Below, in pieces: positions 34,536 through 46,246 of a DNA stretch of 64,000 nucleotides. How positions within the stretch are numbered: the stretch's first letter is position 1; every line of letters starts with the position of its first letter. Origin of the DNA: Drosophila miranda (taxonomy: Eukaryota > Arthropoda > Insecta > Diptera > Drosophilidae). Made by a program: the position numbers and the translations under genes. The notes below the pieces were generated by a model. That model saw only the letters and a program-made list of their open reading frames with translations. It did not search any database and was not told the origin of the DNA. The stretch spans positions 25,854,001-25,918,000 of the forward strand of contig NC_046675.1 in the NCBI RefSeq assembly GCF_003369915.1. Reading direction: 5' to 3'.

Positions 34536-36047
34536 CTAGAGCAATCCTTGACGCTTCAAGTCCTCAAATGTCTTGCGATTGACCACATTGCCCAGGGAGT
34601 CCTCGTACTCCTCCTCCTGGTCGGCTATCCAGCGTTCGCTCTGCTTTTGCGACTTCAGTTTCTCCCACAACGTGATGGCGTCCTCAATCTGGGTCACATT
34701 CGCGAAATGCGCCGTATTGGGTATACCCAGACACCGCATGCCGTGCGCATGTCGCCATTCGGCAAAGTGCCGCTGAAATGCCTTGGGTCCTTTGTAGGTG
34801 AAGTTGCCACAGATCTCGCAGTTGTAACTGATGTTCAGGCCATGCAGCTTGTAAAGCCAGTAGGGTATGGGCTTGCCGTCCCAGCCGAGGGGTAAGTTTT
34901 TGGGGTTGTACGGCACATCATCGGCATCGGGATCGTCGTCGTTGTCCGACTCGCTGGCCTCCACATCGCTGTCGTCGCGCTCGCCGCCCGTGCGCGCCTG
35001 CTTCCGCTGAACATTCTCCTTGGTCGCCGCCCGCTGCTCGGATAGCAGTTCGGCGTATTTATAGAGCAGCGCTTCCAATTGGGCGATGTCTTTGCTGCGC
35101 TCGTGCTCCTTCGTCTGCGCATTGGCACTTTTGGCGCTTGGCTTCTTGGCCATCAGAGCGGGGTCCAGTGTGCTCTTGCCCTTGGTGGAAAACAAGCGTT
35201 GGGCACGCTCTTCCAGAGTGCCGCCACACTTAAGTCCCAGGGCAACCAGGGCGGACTTCAGACGATCCAGACCCAAGGAGGCCAGTTCCTCCCAGCTCGA
35301 GAACGCTGAGAGATCCAGGTGAGCTCCCGTATTGGCCAGCGCCGACTCGGTCTCTTTGAGCGACCATCCCGGAAAAGAACCTTGCAGCCACTGACGCTGG
35401 AAATCGAGCTCCACCTTGACCAGCTCCCCCTCCAGATCCAGCAGGGGCTGTATCCGTAGAATGAAGTTGTGCAGGTATTCGTTTAGTGTTTCAATGTACT
35501 TTCGGTACTCGCGGTTCTTCCGTTCGCGAGGAATATCAAACACATGATCGAACGACATTAAGTACGCAATGTAGTCCAGCTTTTCGACAGCCCGCAGATT
35601 CAGGTAGATCTCATAGCACTCGTTCAGATCCAAATACCGGCCGCCGCCTTCCTCGTCGGTAAACTCAACGAGGGCGCTCATATCATCGGGATTGCTGTAT
35701 ATCTTGATCATGTCGTCAAACTCCACGGACAGCGGGACACTCACTTCGGCCGGATGCGATTTGTAGAACAGCTTGATCTGCTTCAGGCGGGCATAGAACT
35801 CGTTGAATTCGTTGGGGCCCGATAGGGCCGCAATCTCCTGCTTCCTCTCATTGTCCTTGTCTTCGTACAAGTCTCGCAATTGTGTGGTGGCATTATGATG
35901 CAGTTCCATCAGATATTTCAGCCTGTGCTCCGAATGAATGCGCTCCTTTTCTCCCGGCTTTTTGGTTGCGTGCTCGTCCACCATCAACTTGACGAGGCGC
36001 TCGCGTTCTTCATGGTACCGGCGCTGCTGCTCTAGGAGCGTCTCCAT
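34536..36047 (-). CDS. noi: Splicing factor 3a subunit 3 (SF3a60)
   Basis: An uninterrupted 503-residue ORF beginning [20 protein letters not shown]. It has the SF3a60 N-terminal helices ([18 protein letters not shown]), the [16 protein letters not shown] block, the Tudor-SNARE-like middle ([14 protein letters not shown] SAP region, [20 protein letters not shown]), and the C-terminal matrin-type zinc finger ([37 protein letters not shown], Cys/His at about 420-450). SF3a3 is part of the U2 snRNP and acts in branch-site recognition. An in-frame ATG lies 24 codons upstream, but the family start is the chosen one. The promoter carries Motif 1 and Motif 6 boxes at 36,151-36,215. Confidence 0.95.
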   Translation of the reverse strand: METLLEQQRRYHEERERLVKLMVDEHATKKPGEKERIHSEHRLKYLMELHHNATTQLRDLYEDKDNERKQEIAALSGPNEFNEFYARLKQIKLFYKSHPAEVSVPLSVEFDDMIKIYSNPDDMSALVEFTDEEGGGRYLDLNECYEIYLNLRAVEKLDYIAYLMSFDHVFDIPRERKNREYRKYIETLNEYLHNFILRIQPLLDLEGELVKVELDFQRQWLQGSFPGWSLKETESALANTGAHLDLSAFSSWEELASLGLDRLKSALVALGLKCGGTLEERAQRLFSTKGKSTLDPALMAKKPSAKSANAQTKEHERSKDIAQLEALLYKYAELLSEQRAATKENVQRKQARTGGERDDSDVEASESDNDDDPDADDVPYNPKNLPLGWDGKPIPYWLYKLHGLNISYNCEICGNFTYKGPKAFQRHFAEWRHAHGMRCLGIPNTAHFANVTQIEDAITLWEKLKSQKQSERWIADQEEEYEDSLGNVVNRKTFEDLKRQGLL

Positions 36048-36150
36048 TGCACTTGAATTGTGGAGAATAAGTTGGAGTTTTCTGCTTGAATTATTGTTTA
36101 TTCCCAAAAGAAAACACAAATTTTCATTTATTTCGCGTGTGTGTACTAGG

Positions 36151-36215
36151 CAGTGTGACCGAACCTCAAAATGATACCGAAATATACCGTCTCATTTTAA
36201 AAATATACCGTAAAT
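36151..36215 (-). promoter_or_regulatory. noi core promoter: Motif 6 + Motif 1
   Basis: Read on the minus strand: ACGGTATATTT twice, then CGGTATCATTTT, then CGGTCACACTG, about 104 bases upstream of the noi ATG. GGTCACACT is Ohler Motif 1 (bound by M1BP) and KTYRGTATWTTT is Ohler Motif 6. The pair marks housekeeping promoters in Drosophila. The Motif 6 boxes are the last part of the dispersed repeat copy E. Confidence 0.7.
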
Positions 36216-36560
36216 ATACTGACGAATTCAAGTTCTGATATATCTCTCAGCCCTGCCCACATAATTTTATCCAATTAATGGCTTTTATTGGATTTTGTCT
36301 AAAAAAAGGATTTAGCGAAAAAGGTAAAGACAAAAAACGTATTTTGTACTTTGAAAAAAAAACATGGCTTAAACAACAAAGTTGTAAGCCCTATTTCGTA
36401 AATTTATGACATACTGTTTTCCAAACTGTTTTAAAACGTAATTAATAGAATGATTTTCTCAAATGCATATGTTTTAGACGTATTCATGCATTTGATTAGT
36501 TTCTATCGTTGAAATACCTTTTAAACAGAGTCTGACTAGTTTCTGCATTCCTGTGAGCCT
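36170..36560 (-). repeat. Promoter-associated dispersed repeat, copy E (upstream of noi)
   Basis: On the minus strand the order is the same as in copies A and D: AACGATAGAAACTAATC, GCATGAATACGTCTAAAACA, CGTTTTAAAACAG, TCATAAATTTACGAAATAGG, ATCCAATAAAAG, AAATTATGTGGGCAGGGCTG, then GACGAATTC and CGGTATATTT boxes. It ends within a few bases of the Motif 1 element of noi. Confidence 0.75.
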
Positions 36561-36645
36561 GGGATGACAAACATTTCCGTAATTCTATAATATGCTTTTC
36601 CCTAGGGTATGCATGTTGTGGGATAATGTTGTCGCAACATGGAAC

Positions 36646-36788
36646 GCGATTTTTGCTTTCGGCCAATGAAAATTGTCAAAAAACCATTGCAAAACATGTT
36701 GCTTTCATTGGCTGAAAAAATGTTGCTATAGCAACATGTTTTGCATTTATTTTTTGACGATTTTCATTGGCCGAGAGCAAAAATCGCG
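36646..36788. repeat. Nested inverted repeat (foldback)
   Basis: The outer arms CGCGATTTTTGCTTTCGGCC (from 36,646) and GGCCGAGAGCAAAAATCGCG (to 36,788) pair over about 38 bases with two mismatches. Inner arms GCAAAACATGTTGC and GCAACATGTTTTGC pair again inside. No target duplication was recognised. Confidence 0.75.
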
Positions 36789-37099
36789 TCGACCCGTTTT
36801 AACCGGTTCGTAGTTTGGCGGTATATTTAAAAAAAACGATGTTTATATGGATATATGTATTATATGAGGTGAACATCAAATCCATATTTAAACTAACTTA
36901 TCGGTTCGTTTTCTCGGCGGCAAGTGGTTACATAGAACCGTTTCCGTTAATGTACGATATATTTAATGGTAAAGGGCACCCGAAGACATGCAAAATATGG
37001 AGAGATAATACCAAATAATGTATATACCAAATACATACATACATATTAAAAGTAACTTATCAAACCAAGTTTTAATAATAGTCCCGGGGTCCGTTAAAC

Positions 37100-37133
37100 C
37101 ACTAACCATACAGTATATACTGTATGGTTAGTG
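37100..37133. repeat. Perfect 34-bp palindrome
   Basis: CACTAACCATACAGTAT followed by its exact reverse complement. The same arms recur at 37,335-37,386, and one arm at 13,246. Confidence 0.9.
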
Positions 37134-37199
37134 CTTTTAGTTAGACATACTCCGTTGAGTATCAAAATTGAGCAATAGGAACGATTACGCTCTTAAGTT

Positions 37200-37470
37200 T
37201 TATTTGTTTGACCTTTCTTTTCTAGGCAAAATCCAATATAAGCGAGTATAATAAACCAGTCAAATAGAAAATAGGTTTATTAATTGGATAAAATTATGTG
37301 GGAAGGGCTGAGAGATCTATTTAGTTAGTAATATCACTAACCATACAGTATACATACATATACATACATATACTGTATGGTTAGTGGTAATATTCCACGG
37401 AATATCTAAATCGATTAGCCCATAGTAAGCCAAGGGGTATTTTGATATTCCACCGAAAATAAGGAAAATG
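37200..37470 (+). repeat. Promoter-associated dispersed repeat, copy B
   Basis: It contains AATCCAATATAAGCGAG, AAATTATGTGGGAAGGGCTG, AGATCTATTTAGTTAG and TATTCCACGGAATATC in the family order. It is interrupted by the 52-bp palindrome at 37,335-37,386 and lacks a clear Motif 6 array. Confidence 0.7.
37335..37386. mobile_element. 52-bp palindromic insertion with 7-bp direct repeats
   Basis: Arms CACTAACCATACAGTATA and its exact complement enclose a CATACATA-rich loop. GTAATAT stands directly on both sides (37,328-37,334 and 37,387-37,393). The related copies at 15,240, 37,730 and 49,765 run through this point uninterrupted (AATAATATTCC or AATAATCCACG). The insertion is therefore visible as such. 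Confidence 0.75.
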
Positions 37471-37629
37471 TAATATTTTTAGCTCAGTTGAGGTGAAAGA
37501 TAACGTGGGTTTTCTTTAAGTTCAGAAGAATATATACAAGAAGAATAGAGGGAGGTTAAGTTCGATTTCTTATCGACATACGAGGTACCAAAATTGAGGA
37601 AAAAACAATCAGAGCAATCGCCGTAGCAG

Positions 37630-37872
37630 GTAAACAAGTCAAGGATTTAAAGCAAGCCAACCAAGTAGAAAATTGATTCATTAATCGGTTAAAATAATGT
37701 GGGCATGGCTAAATGTTCTATATAGTTAGTAATAATCCACGTAATATTAAAATTGAGGAATATGTATAATTAACTTGAGCTCGTCAGTATATTTACGGTA
37801 TATTTTTTAAGTAAGACGGTATGTTTCGGTATATTTCTGAGGGTCGGACGGTATAAGTCCGCGGTCACACTG
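37630..37872 (+). promoter_or_regulatory. Repeat copy C ending in a Motif 6 + Motif 1 promoter
   Basis: It shows the family order: CAAGTAGAAAATTGATTCAT, AATGTGGGCATGGCTAAA, TAATCCACGTAATAT, GAGGAATATGTATAAT, then CGGTATATTT-type boxes at 37,795-37,842. The perfect Motif 1 GGTCACACTG follows at 37,863-37,872. A transcription start just downstream on the + strand is expected. The nearest + strand gene is the kinectin-like gene whose ATG is 4 kb away, so this may be its promoter with a spliced 5' UTR, or an orphan promoter. Confidence 0.6.
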
Positions 37873-37899
37873 CATTAATGTTTCTCCGGCTCTAGATTT

Positions 37900-40800
37900 A
37901 AGTTAAACGTATACAAAAAGTGTAAGTCGTAGCCATTTGGCCTAAGAAAGGTGTTAATCATAATTTTTACTTTTCAAATAATCAAATGCAGTGGAAAATG
38001 AATGCCAAAATGGCTCAAGAAAATTGCCGACGCGACAACGATACCTGGCACACACACACACACACACGAACATATATCTATATTCCAATCTATGTATGTA
38101 TGGATGTACATGTACATGAAAGGGACGCACACGTATACAAATTGCTTGCAAATGGCGGATGCGTTTCCAACAAAAAAGAAAACTGCATTTAAATGTGAAA
38201 AGTTAAAATTGTTGACGTTGCAAGTGCGAGTAGAGACAACGGTAATCGCATCAAAAAGGAGTTGAAGAGAAGTCGACTGTGCGGCAAGTGGTGTGTCTGT
38301 GTGAGTGCAGTGCATGGTGTTGTGGTGTTTGTGTGTCGGACAGACGGCTTGTGGCGACGGTGGCAGCGACGCCCTTTTGTCTTCCTTCCACTCGTGACAG
38401 ACACAAAGCGGCTCTCGGGCTCTTGCAGAAACCACTATTTATTCGGGTGTAATTATCAAAGGTGTTTGCCAATTAGATGCCTAATTAGAGAAAATATCTC
38501 AATGGGATGAATGGCATACTTTCACTCGTGTGCCCCGATTACGATTTAATTATGAGCAAAAGGGACAGCTGACACAAAGAAAACCAGCAGCCAGCGAGCT
38601 GAATTTATTTGTTTGATTTGCCAAAAACTTGTGCGCCGCCGTCTGGGCTGCTCCGCCGCTGCGCTACGCCCTTGCTCCCCCCTCAGCGTGCACTGGTATT
38701 CCCGTTTGAGATTTTATCAAAAACTCAAGAAATGAACATAATTGATGTGCCTGTCCTCTTTATTCGTGTTGTCTTGCTCTGACAATTTACACATTGTTGG
38801 CAGCCTTCTGCTGACCTCACCACACACACACAAACATACACGCATTCTCTGGCCCCAGCTTATCAAGAGCAGCGGAAAGAGAGAGGGAGGGAGACAGTGG
38901 CCTGCAGTCGAATAAATAATAAATGCACATCGAGTCGTTTCATTCACGTTCAATTGGCGATAAGGCCTTCGGAACTGTAATTCTAGGAAAACCCAATTGA
39001 TAAATCGGACAGTATTGAAAAGTCACTTGTCTACGTCAGCAATCAATAATCATTAAGGGACATCATATTCAATTAGCTTATTTATAGCCGTGACACACAC
39101 ACAGACACTTGCGTACATTTGTGAGTCACAGCTTTAAAAAATATTCCCAATCTGGGGCAATCTTCCCTGGACCAAAATGTCGTCGAATGTCTTTTTTTGG
39201 GTGACCTACCAATCGAAGAACAAAACTACAAACGAACTTGACGCTCCCACGCAAGAAGACCAAATCTGCCACATGCCACCACGCTCTCTTTCCCTGCGGC
39301 GAGCAAAAACATTGCATGTTGCATAAATATCATAAAAGAAGAGTGGAGGAGAGCTTTCTAAAATTAAAACACTTGAGCCGCTTGCCGGCCGTGTCGCTTG
39401 CTCGCTGAAAATAGCAGACGAGAAAAATGCATTTATGAATAAATAAAAGAAAATAATGAATGAGTGCTGTCCGTGCGAGAGTAAGGGAGAGGGACTGAGA
39501 AGCACTTGCACCGTTCCTAGTGTTGCCCGATTGGAACAGCTAGAAATGGCTAACATATTATTACCAAAAATACTAAAATAAAAATAAAACAGAAAAATTT
39601 TCGAAATAACAATTAAGTCTTATTTAAATATTCTTCACTGATAGAATACTGCAATCAAAAGCTGACTTTGCGGAGAAACAAAAGCTAACTTGGCTGCACT
39701 GGCACTGGCCCTGGCTGACAGAAAGCAGAGAAATTCCATGTGTTTTTCGTGCTGTTGCTGGCAACTAATTGAACATTGCGGCGAGTGAGAGAAAAAAGAA
39801 TACAGAGAATTAGGCCAACTGTGCAGTTTGTAACCAGGGCGAGCAGCAAAGTATATTTTGCATGCTGCCAGACCGTAATACATAATTATTTATAGGATGG
39901 TCATAATGATAATTGGCACCGCAAGATTTCGACTCTCACAGACACTCGAAACACACTAATACATGATCACATTCCGCAGCATTGCTCTTCCGGTTGATGA
40001 CCTTTACCGGCGTTTTTATTGTATTTTTTCATTCGCTTATGTATTTGCCTCGTTTTTCTCTCTCTCTGTGTGTGCTCTGCTGGAGCAGGGCAATACTGGT
40101 CTGGTCTTGTCAGGGGAGTCTCTCCACTTGTCATTCGATTTACTGTTCGAAGCTGCTACTCATAGTTTCATCAAATATTTATTTGGGTTTATAGAGTACA
40201 AATAAGACAATATTTGAACAACAAAAGGTCTCTTATCGCCCATTTTCATAAACGAAAACTGATGGCATCAGCAAATAGGCAAACATAATATGTGTTTAAC
40301 ATTCTCAAGTTGTAAATTCTTCATGAAATTACTGTAAATGCCTTAAAGCTCTCTACAACAAAATATGTATCTCTTGTGGGAGATTTTTTTCTTATTTAGA
40401 GAAGTGGAGCGCGTTGTTGTAAGCCCCGTATTATACGAGTTTGACTGTAAAAAATTCCCGGGACACAGTCAGAGAATCTTATAGGCAGAAACATGACGCG
40501 GGAGAGTCAGAGCGTCCAGATATCTCAGAAGTTGTGTGCTGCGGCCGGCAGATTCAGAGAGCAACAACCTTGAATTGAAATCTTTGCAATTTGTGAATTC
40601 CATTCCACTCTGCTTCCAGTGAAATTTCAAGTTCTAACTACATATGTGTGGTAGAGAGAGCCAGAGAGAGAGAGAGAGAGTCGGGACCACTTCTTCACGG
40701 TGAGGTGGCAAACCAGACTCTCTCTCAGAGCCAAGGAGAGCGCAAGAAAGCAAGAGATCGCAAAGCTTGGCTTCGGTGCTGGTGCTGGTGTTGCTGCTGC

Positions 40801-41923
40801 TGATGCTGACGTTACCTTCTGTCATTCCACAAAGAAGCTCTTGGGTCTCCGCTTGAAGATTTCTGTTTTAGAAAATTATTTTGTGAGTTCCGCTAGTACG
40901 ATTTGCATACGTGTGCGTCAGAGACTCTTAATTTGGAGTGGAGAGGTGCGTGTTTGTGTGGGAATACCTAACGATTTCAGCTTTTCTTTTGGGTTTTTTA
41001 TGTGGGAGCATCTGCGTCAACGCCTTCAGGTCTTTTTGTGCAAATTTAACTTTCGTTCAAGGCTAGACAGCAGCTGCAAGTTGTTTGTTAACTGCTTTAT
41101 AGGCACTTTGTATGTTTTTTCTTTCTTGGAATAAATTTCTGCGTCTGTGAATCTGTAAATCTGTGAATCGATAATGTAATCTCTCTACTGTTGCCATTCA
41201 GACATTACGCATGCAAATATACCGTAAGAGAGTGCCATATATATTAATTTACAGTTACAGGAAAGAGTATACGGATACCCCGCCGCCATGCAGCCCTTTG
41301 CTGCCATGCACTTTGTTAATCTCCCACCACTGAAATAGCACAATGACAAATATGAGCAAAGCGCAGTTTTTACAAATAAATAAACGTCAAACAAACAGTG
41401 AGAAGTGCAATAACAAGAGTTGTTCATCATTAAGTGTACGTGTATTATGGTACCATTCACCGGCCGGCCGGTAAACTGATAAGCACGTACTATGTATTTA
41501 TTGTTGTACAATGTACATACATACACGAGCGCGAACACAATCGCACGTACACGCACACGCATGTGGCCTACACCAATACACAGACTTGCAGTAATTGCTA
41601 TTGGGTGTAAATGTCGTTGATCTTTCGTTTAATGTGAAATTTTTGAACAGTTTTTGCTCGTCTGTTGCCGACTTGATCCGATCCACTAATTGCAAAAGTA
41701 CACGTCATCAGCAGCAGCAGCGCACAAAAAATGGCTGATAACGAAGCAGGAACTAAAAGAAATTATGGGGTTTTTTTAGTTGATTTTCATTAGAAATAGG
41801 TTCTGAAACATCAAATTTTTCCTCGTTATAACTCTTGCCGCTTTGATTCCAGTAACCTACACGTTAAGGAGAGATTCCTGAGAAGAACCCCCAATCAGCT
41901 GCATCAAGGCATAATATGCAAAT
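37900..41923. other. Non-coding region before the kinectin-like gene
   Basis: No coding exon is supported. Simple repeats occur at 38,048-38,068 (CA) and 40,662-40,680 (GA). The stretch probably holds 5' UTR, intron and regulatory DNA of the gene at 41,924; splice sites for a 5' UTR exon could not be fixed. Confidence 0.45.
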
Positions 41924-44900
41924 ATGGATTTCCACATACTGATCGTCATTGGTTGTGTGATCAGCGCCTCCCTGCTCTCCTTCCTGTTCATCAACAAGAT
42001 CTTCAGGCGCAAGACCTTCGAGGAGGTCGTGGCCGAGAAGCGCGCGTTGAGCGCCAATCTGTACAAGGCCGGCGGAGGAGCAGCGACCAGCAAGAAGCCC
42101 AAGAAGAAGGAACTGAAGCGTGAGAAGAAGCAGCGCCAAAGGGAACAGCAGCGGGATGCCAGCCATGATCCCGAGGAGGATTACTCCGATGGCCAGTCCG
42201 AGGAGCAGGCTTCGGTCGAGGAGGAGCCCGGCCTGTCCAAGCAGCATGTGGAATTTGAGCCCGATGCAGAGATCATGCACGACCAGCGTAGGTCAAGCAA
42301 TGCGGCCGAAAAGGAGAACGTCCCTGTAGGAAAGAAGGGCAAGAAGGAAAAGCGGAATGCTGGCAAGGGTGGAGGAGCAGCAGCAGCAGCCGCCGCATCT
42401 GTGGCTGGCATTTTGGTCAACAAAAACGAGCCGGTGGCCGTCAAGCCCGCTACCGTCGAGGAGACTCCTACTTTGAATAATTTTGAGGTACGGGCTCCCA
42501 AGGACGTGGTCGAGCTAAAGAAGCAGGAGCAAAAGGAACGCAAAGAGGACAACAACAACAAGCAGCAGGCCCAGAAGAAGAACGCAGCCGGCAGTGTGGC
42601 CAAAAAGGAGAAGCCAGTCACTGGAGGAGTGCCCTCCACTGCTGACCAGGAGGCACCGTCCGTACCCAAACAGATACTGAAGCAACAGCAGCAACAGCAG
42701 AACGGCTCGCCCAAGACCCAAAACAACCAAGTGAACAACAAGACCAAACAGCAACAGCAGCAGCACCAGCACCAGCAGAAGAAGCAGCAGAAGGAGACGC
42801 TGACAGCCAAGGAACTGGCCCAGGCTTTGGAAAAACTGGCCGAGCATCAGAACCAAACGATTGGTGTCTCAGCCCTCATGAATGTTTTCTCCCGGGCCGA
42901 GCTGAATCGCTCCGAGATCCAGATTTTGATCGATTATCTGCTGAACAAGCAGCAGGATATGCCCGCCTCCCATGCCGAGTGGTCGGATGATATTTGCCAG
43001 AAATTGAAGCGCCAGCTGGAGGAGAAGGAGAAGCTACTGGCCGAAGAGCAGGAGGCCTCCATTGGCATCCAGGCCAAGCTGCGCGAACTGCGCCAAGAGG
43101 TCAACACGGAGCGCGCCCAAATGCATGGTCGCATTCAGGCCTACAACGATAAGCTCCAGGCCAAGGAGCAGGAGCTGTCCGCCGTCAATCAGGAGTTGTC
43201 CAGTCTCAACGACAAGCTGACCCTCGAACGCCAACAATTCCAGGTATGTCCACAGCAGCCACGCCAAATGAGCCTCCTATAAGTTTTTTATATTTTCGTT
43301 TTAGACCCTGCTGAGGGAAAAGCAGGCTAGTTCGCAGGATCTAGTGCCGCAGTTGCAGCGCCTGCAACAGGATCTGGCACACAAGGAGAAGTGCCTGGCC
43401 GACATGACCGCCTTCGTGAGCGCCGAGACGCAGCAGAAGAACGAGCTGATTCAGCAGCAGGCACAGCAACTGCTCGCCCTCGAGCAGCAGCGCGACGAGC
43501 TGGAGGTGCGCCAGAACAACAGTATCTACGAGCTGGAGGAGCGCAAGCACGTGGACGCGGAGAACGGCGAGCTGAAGGTGGAGCTGCGCAATCTCCACAA
43601 TGCGTTGGAGTTGGTCAAAACCGATCTAGCGCAGGCCCAGTCGGAACTGAAGCACGTCCGGGGCGGAGAGCTGCAGGAGCTGCGCCAGCAGGCGGCCACT
43701 TTGGAGGCCAACAACCAGACACTCAACCAGCAGCTCAGCCAAGCCACAAGCAGCGCCGTACAGGCGACGGCCGCTCAGTCGGAGCAGGCCCAGTTCCAGT
43801 CCGATGCTTTGGCCAAGAAGCAGCAGGAGCTGAGTGCGCTGCAGGCCCAGTACGGATCGCTGACCGAGGCCCAGGACAAGCAGCAGCAGCACTCCAGCAG
43901 CCTGCAATCGCAGGTGCAGGAGCTGCAACAACGCGCAGAGCAGCTGGTGGCAAGGGAAAAACAGCTGCTGCAGGAGTTGCAGGAACAGCGCGAGAAGAAT
44001 AATGTGAGTAGAGGAAACTCTTAGCTGGATTCGTGTTTGTTTCTGTCCTACCCATTCGCATGCCCGTGTTCTCCCATCCTCTTGCGTTGTTGTTGCACCC
44101 TTTTACTAATTTGCCACACGTATTTGTGTTTCGTCAGGACGTGCGTATGAAAAATTGGAAGTTGATTGAAGCGTTGCAAAATGCCGAAGCAACAGCAACC
44201 GCCACGGCAAAGACGAAAACAAATACAAAGCAATCCTTAGGCGTAAGTGCATGCACAGATCCTGTCCCTTTTCCTAGCTTAATTTTCCTTGAAATCCTGC
44301 AAAACTCTATTCTCTTGTTTCTTCCGCATTGCAGCAGCAACAGAAAGATCTGCAACAGCAACAGAAGGATCTGCAACAGCAAAAGCAAGATCTGCAGCTG
44401 CAACAGCAACAGCAACAACAGCAAAAGTCCGTGGCGGCTGCCAATGGGGGAAACTCCTCCGCAAAGAGCGAACAGCAACGCATACGCGATCTTTACCAGC
44501 GTCTCTACCCTGAAGCGGTGAAAGCGCAGGCGGCCAGCGCACTGCAGGCTTCCTTTGATCAGTGGCTGGAGCAGGTCCTGGCCACACACATCAAGCAGCA
44601 GCAGCTGGAGCTGGAGAGGAAGGCGGCTCAAAATAGTAGTAATAAGTCCACACAATCAAACAATAGTAGCAGTAGCAGCAACCACAATAGTAGCAGCACC
44701 AGCAGCATCCCCAACAATATTTGTAGCAATAATAGTAGTTCGAATAGCAAATCCTCCTCCTCCGCCGCCTCCACTGCTGAACAGCAGCAACAGCAGCTGG
44801 AGCTGCACAAACAGAACCTGCAGCTGCGGGAAACGAACGACAAGCTGACGCAGCTGGTCACCAAAACGGTAAGAAATGGTGCTTTTATTATTTATTCTCT

Positions 44901-45118
44901 GATTCTATTCTTAAATTGTTTTCTGCAGACCAACACGCTGATGGACTTGGAGGAGCGTGCACGGGAGCAGGACGAGCATTGGCGTGGCATTGTTAACCAG
45001 AAGGAGCAGCTGATCACCAAGCTGCAACAGCATGCCTCAAATGGGGAGCAGGTGGGTGGCAGGTCTTATTTTTTTCAATGGAGATTCTGAAGCAATGTTC
45101 TTTTTGCAGGACATTTAA
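41924..45118 (+). CDS. Kinectin / p180 (RRBP1)-like ER coiled-coil protein
   Basis: Exons: 41,924-43,243, 43,305-44,003, 44,138-44,242, 44,335-44,868, 44,929-45,051, 45,110-45,118. All introns are phase 0, giving 929 residues. An N-terminal membrane anchor (VIGCVISASLLSFLFI, residues about 6-21) is followed by FRRKTFEEVVAEKR, the usual kinectin/p180 juxtamembrane motif. Next come Lys/Glu-rich KKPKKKELKREKK stretches (ribosome- or microtubule-binding-like), poly-Gln, a conserved block LMNVFSRAELNRSEIQILID with ICQKLKRQLEEKEKLLAEEQ, and a long coiled coil to about residue 680. A short exon (AEATATATAKTKTNTKQSLG) and a Gln repeat (KDLQQQQ) follow, then a Ser/Asn low-complexity stretch at about 780-825. 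The last exon adds only Asp-Ile and the stop. Membership in the kinectin/RRBP1 family is from domain order; I do not assign a fly symbol. Confidence 0.85.
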
Positions 45119-46246
45119 TGTCGCGGAAGAGCAGGAGATGGAGAAGTCCTACAACGACGATAAATGACAAGCGGCCCACACACACGAGTTTGTCCAAACT
45201 TCCGTAACAACAACAACAACAGCAACAGCAAACCATAATTCTAACAATTCTATTAAGTTTAACGAGAGGAGCCTCCCACAGCAACAGCAACCATTTAACA
45301 TTTAAAGAATGAAGAACTACGTACGGGAATGCTTTAAGAACTTATAACTAGAGCAACAAAAAAGTAAAATTAATATAAAAACGACATTTGTGCAATGTTA
45401 AACAAGATATAAAAACAAATCAAAGGAATTCTAGAACCCTCCCTCACAAACAAAAAAAAAATCCATTGCTGCTGCTCTAAGTGAGAAAAATGTTTTTTTC
45501 TAATTATTAATTTTTATCAATGATTATTTAACCAGAAGGCCGTATGCTTTTGCGTATGCGTTTAATATTTGTGTTGAACTTGCATTTAAACAAAAAACAC
45601 GCGCTATAAACAATTGTATATGTATCTTATGTTTAAGCAAATGAATTTACACAAAAACAAAAACTACTTAAAAGGCAATTCTATACAAAATAAACCAATT
45701 ATACACTTATAGTTAAATATCCTAAATTTATGTATTGTATGCATGTAATTTGTATGCTTATTTCTGTCCATGTTTTCCATGTTCTGTTTTCATTTTAATT
45801 TAATTGTGAAGCAAAAAGTATTCAAATCCGCAGCAGCATGTAGTCTCGGTCCACCCCACAACGACAACAACATTTAATTAGGCGTATATACAACCAAGAA
45901 ATAACTATTTTTATATAAACAAACACACACAAACAAAAGAGAATGAAACCGTATTTATAAGTAAAACGCAAATTCACACGAAATGCTAGCTAATTAGCGA
46001 TAAAAGAATTGTCAAAAAGTAAACTTGTTGCATGCAAAAAAAGTATTTAAGTGTAAACCGAAACGACGGAGAAGGAGTAGGAGGAAAAAACACACAAAAG
46101 GCCCCCCCCCCCCCCCACAAGTAAACGAATGAGCTATAGCCTGCATTATGAAGATTTATGATGTATAACTTATGGTAAATGAGAATTAAATACATACACA
46201 CATATGACACATACACACTTTTGTTGGGCTTTTGCTGGCTGGCTAA
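45119..46246. other. Convergent 3' spacer (kinectin-like / Mps1)
   Basis: AT-rich 3' UTR sequence with several AATAAA motifs and a run of about 15 C at 46,102-46,117. No gene was seen. Confidence 0.5.

Noticed and set aside
36048-36119. 24-residue N-terminal extension of noi
   Set aside because: SF3a60 proteins begin METLLEQQ; the extension lies between promoter boxes and the family start and has no conserved sequence.
46102-46117. Poly-C run as a telomeric or regulatory element
   Set aside because: It is a lone homopolymer in a 3' spacer with no repeated pattern around it.
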